Below the pieces are notes generated by a model. It was not told where the DNA came from and did not search any database. It saw only the letters and a list, made by a program, of their open reading frames with translations. Position numbers and translations under genes: made by a program. Shown piece after piece: positions 46,640 to 58,100 of a stretch of 64,000 nt of DNA. The first letter of the stretch is position 1. Every line of letters starts with the position of its first letter. This stretch comes from Bryoerythrophyllum caledonicum. Its lineage: Eukaryota; Streptophyta; Bryopsida; Pottiales; Pottiaceae. Location of the stretch: NCBI GenBank assembly GCA_963971425.1, contig OZ020520.1, positions 11,841,807-11,905,806 on the forward strand, read 5' to 3'.

Positions 46640-47330
46640 TGCCCGAGAAGCCTCGTGTGATGCGTCCTCAGCAACACTGGTTGCCGATCTAAAAAGCCGA
46701 TTGCGATAGCTGCAAGGAGGGCTCGTGTCCACTTCGTTGGCCGCTTCTTTGTCTATTTGCTGCATCTATCGTCGCATTTCTGGCAAGAACTTGTCCCCTT
46801 CCTCTTGGCGGCGCTTTCTATCCCAAACTGGAGATAGCTCTTCATCATCATTGGATAGCGCCCTCCTTGCTGCTTTAATCCTTTGCACGTCTTTTTCCAC
46901 GACACATTCTTCCATAAATACGTCAACCGTTGCTCACTCAAGATCTTCTATTCAATCTTCGATGATGCGATTCATGTGGTTCCTAAATGCCGCCATGTCG
47001 ACCTCTTGGGTGGCGGGTGATTCCAAGCTCCCCTTTGAAAAATGCAATGTTGTTGCTTCGTCTAGCTTCAAAAGGACCTTACTCTGTCCAATGGGAGTGT
47101 TCTCATACCTTCTCCATTGGACCCCCGTGATGTTGTTGTCTTTTAACGTAGGTGATTGCCGTGCTGGAAACGTGAAGAATCGGTTTCACTCCTCACACCA
47201 TTGACCACCAAAGTTTCTGCAGAATAATTCTTGTTGTGTTGGATTGTCCAACTCTTGAGCTCAGGTCTCAACCTCAAAGTCATTGGTCACCCTAAATTAC
47301 AGATCCACGAGCTCAACTTGATACAACCTG
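46640..47330 (-). pseudogene. Decayed coding remnant of unknown family
   Basis: One minus-strand frame remains readable through several stops. It includes GVQWRRYENTPIGQSKVLLK, LHFSKGSLESPATQEVDMAAF, RIIEDRIEDLE and VEKDVQRIKAARRALSNDDEE, a charged, helix-rich text typical of real protein. I do not recognise the family. The opposite-strand frame 46725-47204 is Ser-rich and probably a shadow. Confidence 0.4.
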
Positions 47331-47929
47331 TGCCTTAAGAAACTCGAGTCCCAATTCATCTAATCACCCCAAAACTAGTAATTACGAAATTTGTGAGGCT
47401 CTTGGTCGTATGGAAGATTCCAACTATTGTATTTTCTTCAAATTAACAGTTGCTCGTAGTTATTAGGGCATTGTTAATAGTTATTGAGGTAGATTTAGAG
47501 GAAAAAGTAAATTTGAAGAAAATGGGGAGAGTTGAAAGAAACTTGAGAGGTACATGTATGGCGCAAGGTCAAAGAGATAGGACCAACTTACATGTCTTGC
47601 ATGGCATAAGCAAAGACAAGTGGGTGGCCATGAGATGGCATAGACGGACTTGCAAGTTGCTTGAGAAGCCAATTACAAGATGCATAAGACGTCACTAAAT
47701 AGTAGTATAATTAAAGGCCTTTGAAAGAAGGCCACATCTCACTCCAAACATTGTTTGTATTACCTTGTGTGTCTTTCACTTGCTTGTGCAACCATCTCTC
47801 TACTTTTTTAACATCAATAGATTATGAGCCCACTCATATGAGTTGCAAGTATAGAGTTTTTGTTGCTAAGTTGCAACATTTGAAGCTTTGGAGGTACAAA
47901 AAGGCTCATTTTGAGCATTGGAGGTGACT
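47331..47929. other. Unassigned sequence
   Basis: No gene is supported; a short plus-strand frame at 47450-47698 has no recognised domain. Confidence 0.4.
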
Positions 47930-48390
47930 TGGAAAGGCACATGGAGTTGCAAAGAGCGGTGGTTTTGAACCTTGGTTTTGAACCTTGTAAGTGTTCATTC
48001 ATAGAGGATGTGCTTGTTTGCTCTCTAAAGGTGTTGATTTGAGTGGTTGAGGAGTTTAGATGCAGATAAGAATCTACGTGAAGCTCATTGAGGTAATTGA
48101 AGTCCATATTTGCATGTATGAGCAATGAAGAGGCTGATTTGTTTAGATGAGGTGCAATGGTGTACATTTGAGTCTAGAAGGAGAGGACTTGAGTGTTTGA
48201 ATAATACCTTTGCACATTTGAGCTTAGAAGTGTGTCATTTGATTGTTCTTGCACATTAGAGCCTTGAAAGGGCTGATTTGAGTAAATAAGGTGCTTAGTT
48301 GTTCATTTGAGAGTCTAAAAGGGGCTCAATTGAGTGATTGAGTTGCATTGGTGCACATTAGGAGCTTAAAAGGGCCAATCTTGGCCATTT
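47930..48390 (+). repeat. Degenerate ~55-60-bp tandem repeats upstream of the copia gag
   Basis: Words such as TTGCACATT(A/T)GAGC, (T/G)AAAAGGGGCT and TTGAGTGATTGAG(T)TG recur about six times at 55-60 bp spacing. They may belong to the untranslated leader or LTR of the copia element that follows. Confidence 0.5.
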
Positions 48391-48394
48391 AAAT

Positions 48395-49030
48395 ATCATC
48401 ATGGCCAGATTTGACAATGAGAGTGCTTGGATCATTGATAAGTTCAAGAGGACAACTTCAACCTTTGGAAGTTCAAGATAGAGACGATGTTGGAATCCAA
48501 GGACCTTTGGGAGATTGTTGAGGACTCCGAGGAACCTCCATCCTCCGACGATGATCCAAAGGTGATAAAGGACCACAATCGGCATGGAGAAGGCCATGTC
48601 CATCATTGGGCTCAATTTGGTAGACAACCATCTTACTCACACGAAGAGCTGCAAAGGACCGGCGGAAGGATGGAAGGCTTTGTGCAACATCCACAAAACA
48701 GAGAGCTTGTCCAACATTTCTCTTCATTTGTCGCAAGTTCTTTACAACCAAGATACAAGAAGGTGATGACTTATTGACCTACATCAACAAAGTTAGGGCA
48801 TTTGTGGAGCAGCTCAATTGCTTGAAGATACCCCTCAAAGATGAAGATGTGCTGATGACGTTGCTTGAGAGCTTGCCTCCCTCATTTGAGCACTTGATCA
48901 CCGCCTTGTAGACATTGCGCATGAACGATCTCACCATGGAGTTTATGGTTGCACGGATGATGCACAAAGTGTTTAAGCGCAAGGAGAAGGAGGCGCATGG
49001 CGATGATGCACCTTTGGTATCAAGGCAAAG
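48395..49030 (+). pseudogene. Ty1/copia polyprotein, gag part (left half, split by the gypsy insertion)
   Basis: Frames shift between 48440 and 49030 but follow copia Gag order: NFNLWKFKIETMLESKDLW, then IIGLNLVDNHL and GWKALCN, then DLLTYINKVRAFVEQL, LLESLPPSFEHL and MNDLTMEFMVARM. At least two frameshifts and one stop (near 48909) interrupt it. The sequence stops at 49030, where the gypsy LTR begins, and resumes at 61966 after the CAAAG duplication. Confidence 0.85.
49026..49030. other. Target-site duplication CAAAG, left copy
   Basis: The same five bases occur at 61961-61965 at the other side of the gypsy element. Confidence 0.93.
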
Positions 49031-51897
49031 TGTGAGCCAAATAAACCGCCCCCTAATGGGGTGGCTTATCTTGAACACAAGATCCTACATATGGGATGCA
49101 GCCCCTTGTGCAAACATACTTAACCATTCATACAAGCATGATGACCCAAGGCGTGGTCACTTAAGAGGGTTCATTAATAATTAGTGATGTGATGGCTGAA
49201 TTCAGCCTTAGGTTGAATCCAACCTTTAGACAAGCGTAAATTCCGCCTCACAGCTCCGTTTCCAATGTTTTAAAGCTCCATTAGGTTCAATTTCGCCTTG
49301 TGAACTTGATTAGCACCTTAACCACCAATTCCAGGCCCAAGTGCAGCCCTGACAGCAGCAACCAGCAGACAGGCTCCTCTTTTTATGTTAAAAGTTTAAT
49401 TCTTCATTATCTTCGTGATTATGACTCCGTTTTTTACGTTTGTTTTTTGTATTCTTATTAGTTTTTCTTGCTTAACACGATGGCAGCCTTCAATTAACCG
49501 GTTGACTCAATCCGGGACTCACAGCCAACGACCAGCAGTGCACACTTAACATACATGTTTATTCAAAATCGTGCACCACAATTCACGTGTATACCACATG
49601 CATTCACACAAGTGGCCCTACTCAAACACTATACCATGCATGAGCCTCCAGCTGCCTTCACTTACTATTGTAGATTAAACCGATTGTTTGGTTGAGTTGA
49701 TAGCAAACCCTAATCCTAGTGAAAATTTGGCAGCGCTTCCGCGTGATTTTTTGTAACTAGAAAATTTAGGGTTCCTTCTCCACATGCAATCAAGAAGATA
49801 ATGAATCAATTGGGAGAGGAAGAAGGCTCCCTGATCTAGCTCAATTCACCCTCTGCCGTGTTCGTGGTCGTTCTTGTGCTGTGGTCGTCCTCCTCTTCTT
49901 GGTGCTCTTCACTCCACAGCCCGTATCTTCGTCGTCACAACTCCGATCCGTACGTTCTTGATCTTGTTGGAAAGCCAACACTCTAATCTATCTAGTCCTA
50001 AAGTCTTAGCTCGATCGGACAAGAACTCTGCGACTGACAAGGGAAGATCTGAGGAGGCCAAGTGAGATCCGCCACCGCTCCTCCAGCTGGTCGTCCTCGC
50101 TCCGCAGCTCGTATCTTCGTCGTCACAGCTCCGATCCGTACGTTCTTGATCTTGTTGGAAAGCCAACGCTCTAATCTATCTAGTCCTAAAATCATAGCTC
50201 GATCAAACAAGAACTCTGCGACTAACAAGGGAAAATCTGAGGAGGCCAAGTGAGATCCGCCACCGATCCTCCAGCTGGTTGTCCTCGCTCCGCAGCTTGT
50301 ATCTTCGTTGTCACAGCTCCGATCCGTACGTTCTTGATCTTGTTGAAAAGCCAACGCTCTAATCTATCTAGTCCCAAAATCATAGCTCGATCAAACAAGA
50401 ACTCCGCTACTCACAAGGGAAAATCTGAGGCCGTATGAGATCCGCCACCGATCCTCCAGCTGGTCATCCTCGCTCCGCCGCCTGTATCTTCGTCGTCACA
50501 GCTCCGATCCGTACGTTCTTGATCTTGTTGGAAAGCCAACACTCTAATCTATCTAGTCCTAAAATCTTAGCTCGATCGGACAAGAACTCTGCGGCTGACA
50601 AGGGAAGATCTGAGGAGGCCAAGTGAGATCCGCCACCGCTCCTCCAGCTGGTCGTCCTCGCTCCGCAGCTCGTATCTTCGTCGTCACAGCTCCGATCCGT
50701 ACGTTCTTGATCTTGTTGAAAAGCCAACACTCTAATCTATCTAGTCCTAAAATCTTAGCTCGATTGGACAAGAACTCCGCTACTGACAAGGGAAAACCTG
50801 AGGCCGTATGAGATCCGCCACCGATCCTCCAGCTGGTTGTCCTTGCTCCGCCGCCCGTATCTTCGTCGTCACAGCTCCGATCCACACGTTCTTGAGCTTG
50901 TTGGAAATCCAACGTTCTAATCTATCTACTGTCCTATTTTCGCAACGATTGAATCAAATTCCAGCCCACAGGAGGGGGAAATCTGAACCCTACCTCTCTC
51001 TCTCCTTCCACACACCTCTCTCGGTTTCCTAGCTCCTACCACACACCTCTCTAACTCCTACCTCCCACACTTCGAATGAGCGCCCTCCAAGGGGGTAACC
51101 CCAAGGCCCTTGCTCCATTCTTTGTTCCCAAGGTCGTTCCCTTCGTCGTTCACAGCCGCCATTTTGGGTGGGCATATTAATGGTCACACTAAACAATAGT
51201 AACTAAAAAGCTAATAAATCACTAGCCACCCTTGCATTTAACACAAGTGGGTGTCCCACTAACCAAGGAATATCTAAATCTAAACTTTGACTCCATGCCA
51301 CATGTGTGTGCATGATCTCAATAAGTGGGCTATTAGCTAATTTTCAAAGGTGCAAAAATCTAATTTAACCTACCTAAATTGAATTCCCCTTGCTTGGGGT
51401 AATTCCTAATTTACTTAGTGACTGATGAGGATTCTTTTCCACTTCTTTTTGGACCCTATTGACTATTTTTTTAAGGGCTTTTAACGCCCCATTCTTTTTT
51501 CTTTTCTCCTCACCATCCTCCTTCTTCTTCTCCCATTTTTTTGGTTTCGTGATTTCTTCATCGTGACCGAATACGGTCTACAACTCGATAGGAGGTAAAT
51601 TCTTCTCCACCACTACTCATTTTAATTCTTTTCTAATTTTCTTTTGTCTTTTTTCCCTTCTCTCTTTGCTTTTCTTTTCTGGTTTATTCCCTTTTTTTTC
51701 TTCCTTTTTGGCTAACTACATAAATTCCGCGATTGCCCATAAATGGCTCCTCTTTTAGTGAGGGGAAAGGCCACTTGGCCATTTTAATCAAAAAACCACG
51801 AGCTAGTCCATGAGATAACCCATTTTCACCACTCATTAGCCTTAATGGACCCGACGTGAGGTCCATTCATCACCGTGAGCCGTTTTTGCGGCTCACA
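49031..51897 (-). repeat. 3' LTR of the gypsy element (2867 bp)
   Basis: TG..CA ends with an 8-bp terminal inverted repeat (TGTGAGCC/GGCTCACA). It contains six tandem units of about 187 bp and is exactly 561 bp longer than its partner, which equals three units. Confidence 0.97.
49874..50990. repeat. ~187-bp tandem array in the 3' LTR, six units
   Basis: Units begin near 49874, 50062, 50250, 50435, 50623 and 50808 (188, 188, 185, 188, 185 bp steps). Each contains CGTATCTTCGTCGTCAC, CGTACGTTCTTGATCTTG and TCTAATCTATCTAGTCC. The 185-bp form lacks part of GAGGAGGCCAAGTGAG. The short frames on both strands are a by-product of the repeat. Confidence 0.95.
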
Positions 51898-52041
51898 CAT
51901 GGCGGCCATCTGGGACAACTGGAAGAGGCAGTGAACCCACTCTTGTTCATGGGCACACGGTCAATATCTACCTTTTTTGTGTTCGAATGACCAATGGCAG
52001 TACTAAAATGTGGAGGTCCACCTGTGAAGGTCGTGAACAAA

Positions 52042-52149
52042 TCACACCTTGTACTCTTTGCATCGGTTGCCCGATGTTCGCGTGGGGAAATCCTCGCCGT
52101 TTAGGGTTTGAAGTTGAACGGAGTTGTTGGGGAAGACCTCCTTCACGAG
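52042..52149 (-). other. In-frame tail beyond the premature gag-pol stop
   Basis: After the TAG that closes the long frame, the same frame stays open for about 35 codons to a TGA at 52042-52044. It reads like the usual end of gypsy integrases (LVKEVFPNNSVQL), so the TAG is a recent point change, probably of a Trp codon. Confidence 0.75.
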
Positions 52150-55100
52150 CTAGGGTCCCAACCACAAAGCATCGAACCTCCCTGGAAAATCCAATCTCCT
52201 CGGGTCTTGAAGGAGGAATAGCATTCCCGGTCTCAATGACCGGACCTTGTTCCGTTTGTCGAAGGCAATCTTCCTCCTTCGTTGGATGGCTTCCATGTTT
52301 TGGGCGCTCCACCGGCGCATCTCGTCGAGCTCCTCCAATCGTTCTAACCGATCGGCTAAGGACGTGGCCATGGACCATCGTTCGGTCACGGCCATTCGCA
52401 GAGAGGGGATCTCGAACTCGATGGGTAAAATGGCTTCAATGCCATACACCAATGAGAAGGGAGTAGCAGGGGTGGTCACTTTGAACGTGGTTCGGTAAGC
52501 CCATAACGCGGCGGGGAGTTTCGTGTCCCAATCCCTCTTGGAATCGGTGACCGTTTCCCTCAAGATGTTTACGAGGGTTTGGTTGACCCATTCGGTGTGC
52601 CCATTGGTTTGAGGGTGATAAGGGGTGGTCTTACGATGATTGATCTTGAACCGGTTGGTCATGGCTTCGATCACCTCGTTCAAAAAATGCTTCCCCCTAT
52701 CACTAATGAGGATTTTGGGACATCCGAACCGGGTAATGATTTGCTCGAACAAGAATTTGGCCGCATGATTAGCATCATTCGTTTTCACGGCTCGAGCCTC
52801 GGCCCACTTGGTGAGATATTCAGTTGCCACCACAATGTGCTTCATCCCACTAGAAGAGCTCGGGTGCACTTCCCCCACATAATCAATACCCCACTTCTCG
52901 AATGGGACCAAGGGCAAGGATACTCGTAGTGGCATGCTCATTCGAAGGTCATTTTGGGCATACCGTTGACAAGCGTCGCATCGCTTGGTGTACTCATGGG
53001 CGTCTTGGAATAATGTGGGCCAATAATAACCCGCGCGAAGGACTTTTTGGGCTGTCAAGGTCCCAGTCAAGTGTCCTCCACACGCACTGTCATGGCAGGC
53101 CGAGAGGATCGTGGGAATTTCCACGGGCGTCACACATCGACGTAGCAAGCCGTCCACCCCCCGACGGTACAGTTTGCCCCCTACTATGGTAAAGTGGCGG
53201 CTATGGAGGCGAACCTTTCGACGCTCGTTTTTGGACAATGAGTCCGGTAGAAGGTGGGTGGTTAGAAATTCGGCCACCAGATTGTACCATGAAGGAATGG
53301 AGGATACTTTGAACAAGTCCTCATCTATCAAGGCCTCATCAATGGGGACAATATCGGGTTCCTCTGAGAGGCGTGAGAGGTGATCCGCTTGAAGGTGCAT
53401 CCGCCCCGGGCGGTATTCCACCGTGTAGTCAAACTCCTCTAAAAGTAAGACCCACCTCGCTAAACGACCACTCAAGTCCGCCTTGTTGACAAGGTATTTG
53501 ATGGCCATGTGATCCACGTAGAATACTACGCGGTTGAGTAACAAGTAGTGGCGAAACTTCTTGACCGAAAAGACCATTGCCAAGCACTCACGTTCGTTGG
53601 TGGTATAGTTCTTTTCGGCGGGGTTCAATTGCCTACTTGCAAAAGCAATGGGGTGGTCTTTGCCATTAAGGCCCACGGGTTGGCACAATGTGCTTCCCAC
53701 AGCCACCGCCGAGGCATCACAAAAGACGTGGAAGGGCAATTCCCAATTCGGGGGCCTCAAAACCGGGTAGGTGGTTAATTCCCCCTTCAAGACGTCGAAG
53801 GCCTCTTGGCAATGGGGAGTCCACTCGAACCTTACGTTCTTTTGGATAAGCCTAGTGATGGGCATGGCCTTCGTGGCATAGTCATGGATAACCTCCCGGT
53901 ACCACCCTATGTGTCCTAGGGTTTTTTGTATCTCCTTGACATTCGTGGGGGGGTGTAACTCCACGATAACCTTCACTTTATCGGGATCCGGCTCTCGACC
54001 ATCCTTGGATACCACGAACCCTAGCAAGACTCCCCGTTCTACGGCAAGGAAGATTTTCTCGGGATTGAGGGCAATACCGGTGCGCCTACACCGTTCAAAA
54101 CTTTGTCTCACGCACGTGAGGTGGTTGTCCTTCGTGGACTGGGTGCTAAAGTCATCAATGAAGACGGTCATGGACTTATGCAAGAGATCTGAGGAGGCAT
54201 AAGTCATGGCCCTCTGAAATGCGGAAGGGGCATTACAAAGCCCAAAAGGCATGACCAAATAGATGAACGTGCCCCATGGGGTAGTGAAGGCGGTCTTGTG
54301 ATAGTCCTCTGGGGCAATGGAGATTTGATTGTAGCCCGAGTAGCCATCCATAAACGTATAAAGATCATGACCACCTACCTCCTCCAAGATGGTGTTGATA
54401 AATGGCAAGGGGAAGTGGTCTTTTTGGGTGTGATGGTTGAGTTTCCTATAGTCAATGCACACCCGTAGCTTCCCGTTTTTCTTTTTAACCAACACCATGG
54501 GGGATACCCAATCGGATATCTCTACGGGTTTAATGAACCCTGCTTGGAGGAGCTTCTCCAATTCGGCCTTGACAATGAGCTGTAGGTTAGGATTCATACG
54601 CCGCTCCTTTTGTCTAATGGGAGTAGTGCCTGGGAGAAGGGGGATGTGATGTTGTGTTACCGCCGGGGGAATGCCCTTGAGGTCTTTGTACGACCACGCA
54701 AAAATGTTGCCAAACTCGACCACTAGTGCTTTGTATTTCACCATCTCCTCCTCGGTCAACCGAACGCCCACCTTAATACTACGGACCTCATCCTGCTCAT
54801 GAGAAACCACCATCAACTTCCAATCATCATGATGAACGTGTGGTTGTTGGGTAGGTCCCTTGTACCAATCATTCGGAACTTGGGGATATGTTGCCCCCGA
54901 ACCACTAGCTAGGATACCGGTGGATGTCCTGCGGAAGTGGAGAGATGGGTTGAGAGGGCCTTCGTCTCCCAAAACCTCCAATTCGTCCCCTTGCGTGCCC
55001 TCCACATCCATTCCAAACACCGCCGAGGGTTCTAGGTCATCGAGGAGGGGAACTAGGCTAAGTTCCAACCCGGTTTCCCTTCCAATGAGCTCAGTCTCCA

Positions 55101-58100
55101 TGAAATGCACGGACATGGCTTCATCCGCGCTCGAGGTAGGGTGCTCCCTCAACCAGTCTACAAATTCCCCGGTGGGAACCCACTCATAAAGGCCCGGTCC
55201 CATGCTTTTAAATGGCATTACGTGGGCCTTCGAGGGTTGGGCTCGATCCACCGCCTTGTGGGGCGCAAACCTCACCCGTTTGGGAGGCTCCTTTGATAGT
55301 ACCTCTTGTGATTCATCCTCCGACGAGCCCATGCAACCACGGCATATTCCTAGCCTACTTGGTTGGATATGGACTGTAGTAGGGTTCTCCGGTGGACCAT
55401 AGGTGATGTTTGGTTTTGGCCCCCCCCATTCTACCGTGGCATTGGCAATCCGCAACCAAGGCCTACCTAGTAGCAATGGGTATGCCTCCTTGTTGGAGTG
55501 CATTCGGATGATTTGGAAGGTGAGGGAATACTCTACCCCCCCCGTGGTCACTTTACAACCACTAATTTGGCCTAACGGGGCCTCCGAGCTTTGATTAGCC
55601 ATGTTGATGATGTACGGTGAAGGATCTGTGATGTCAAGGCCTAGTTTCTCCATGGTTGAGAGGGGCATGATGTTCAACCCACTACCACCGTCTACTAGTA
55701 CATTAGGTACGATCTTGTCCACAATCGAAACCTCGATTTGTACCGCCTTGACCTCGATATTGGGGTGTGCAGATTTAACCCGAGCCGCCAGCCTGACCCT
55801 TGCCCTAGGCCTTCGCTTCACCCGGGTACCCGATCTAAGGGACTTCCTCATGGGTGGTGACACCTCTAATAGTTGGGCTATGGTGATGTCCGCTTTGAGG
55901 CGACTCAAGTCCGCCCATAAATCGTAAGGCCCCTCTCCCCCTTGCTTCTCGACACGCGGGAACGTGTTTACCTCGGGACTAGGGATTGATGGACCTTCCC
56001 ATGGCTCTTGGGGGGTGGACAAGGGTGTTCGAGACCTAGGTATCCCACGGGGGGACTCAAAGTTGGCTCGTTTAGTGCCTTCTACCGCCTCCTTGGTGGT
56101 ATCGTTTAGGTCAGAGAAGTGAGGTGAATCCTCTTCTGAGGTCTCACTTTCCTCTGGTATAGGTGGAGGGGGGCTTGAGTACCTAGGCTCCCGTCGGCTA
56201 GACCGAGTCTGGACTGCCAATGCCGGTAACTCACAAGTTTTTGCTTCCTTGGTTGTGCTCACCTCGTGGAAAACTACATTGAGCTCAGTGAGGGAGGGGC
56301 TGTGGGTGGACACGATCTCACTTGACATGGTGGCATAGCGCACATCTTGTGGGCCTTGGTTTTGTTGGCCCCCGTGGTTCTGTCCTAGGTTTTGTTGGCC
56401 CCCGTGGTTCTGCCCTAGGTTTTGTTGGCCCCCGTGGTTCTGCCCTTGGTTAATAGGGATGTACCCGGCCTTGGTATTCACCCCCATTGGAGGAGTCTGA
56501 TTTTGGCGATGATTGTTGTAGTCGTAGTAGAGACTAGGAGGCCTAAGGGTATTATCGGAGGTGGGGTTACGCGCACCTCTCAAATGATCTTGGGCTTGTT
56601 GAGGATAGTTCCCTGGTGGGAAGGGCATGGGAATTACCTTGTCCGGTCTACGACATACTTGGGTAGGGTGATTACCCCCGCAGTTACCGCATACCACCCC
56701 ACTTTCGACCCAACATTGCCCTGGTGCGTGTCTCTTGCCACACGGTTGATGGATTTCATACCGTGGTCTCGGAGGTCCCCCATAACCTTGGCTTGGAGAT
56801 GCATAGCCTTGAGGCACGTAGCTAGTTACTGTCGGTGGTTGGTTCCTATGGGGAGGCACATACGGAGGTTGAGAAGCTTGGTGCTGGGGTGCTGCCACCG
56901 GAGTGGTACAAAAAGGGCTGGTGTGGCCTGGTTGACCACATTGAGTGCACCATAAGCCCGAAGCATGTCTACCGGATTCTATGGGTGGAGGCGTGGGGTT
57001 AGGGACTTGGTTCTTAATCAAGAAGGCCATTTGGTCTTGCATGGCCTTGATTTGTTGAGCTAATTGATCCTGGAAGCCCTGTTGGCCTTGAAGGATTTCG
57101 TTCTTCATTTCCTCCTTCCATGTGCCCCGCTCCTCATGATAGGTGAGCTGAGGAAGGGCTACTGGTGGCCTAACGTTCAAGGGTGGGGCGTAGTAGTTCC
57201 ACGTAGGAACTTGTGCGCCTGTGGATCCTTGGTTACGTTCTAAGACTGGTCCCTTACCCTGGGCATGGATGGGTATGAAACTAGGAATATGGTGATCCTC
57301 CTTCCTCCACATGCGCTCTTGGTCTCGATCCACCTGTTCTATTAGCCTAGCTTGTGCCTTGGCCTCATCTAACGATGCAGGGCGGACCTTCAAAATCTCC
57401 CTAATGGTTCCCTCATTGTTGAACCCTTGGATAAAGAACTGGGTTAAGGTGTCATTGGTGAGGAGGTTTCCCACGAACCTTGTAACCACCAGGTCGAATC
57501 TCCTAATGTATGTCGTGATATCGTCCCCTGGACCTTGGCGTAGCGCGGCTAGGGCTGTGAGGGCATTACTTTGACCTACTTTGGGTCTAAAGTGCTCCAA
57601 AAAGGCCCTCATGAGGCTATCCCAGTCCTGGAAGGTATTGGGAGGGTGGTTCCTATACCACTTGTAAGCGGCATCCTTTAAGATACACGAGAACCACACT
57701 AGGAAATACCCGGTGTTGGTGATGAGACAAGTAGTGAGGAGCTCTAGAAACCGTTCCACATGTGCGGAGGGGTCTTCATCCCTAGTTCCTCTAAACGTGG
57801 GCAAATTGGGTGGCATAGGCGCCGCCTGTAAGCCCTCGGGTACTACAATTGGTAAACCCCTTGGCTGAACCAAGGGGTTGATGGGAGGCCGAACCGGAGG
57901 TGGCCCTCCAGAGGCCATGGTAGGGGCTGAGGTGTTGCCACGTGGACTAGTGGTGTTGGTGGTGTTCACTGGATCAAATGCAGGGATAAGGAAAGATGGG
58001 GGAAAAAGAAGGGGAGGAGCTGGGATAGCCTCTAGCTGAACCTCCAAGAATCCTTCCGCCGTGTCCTCAGTGAGTTCCCTAGACCTAGTCCTTTCACTCG

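Noticed and set aside
49874-51032. Serial 60-75-codon frames with CSPRIFVVTAPIRTFLILL-like text on the plus strand, and 85-118-codon frames on the minus strand
   Set aside because: They repeat because the ~187-bp LTR unit repeats. Unit lengths not divisible by three rule out a continuous protein.
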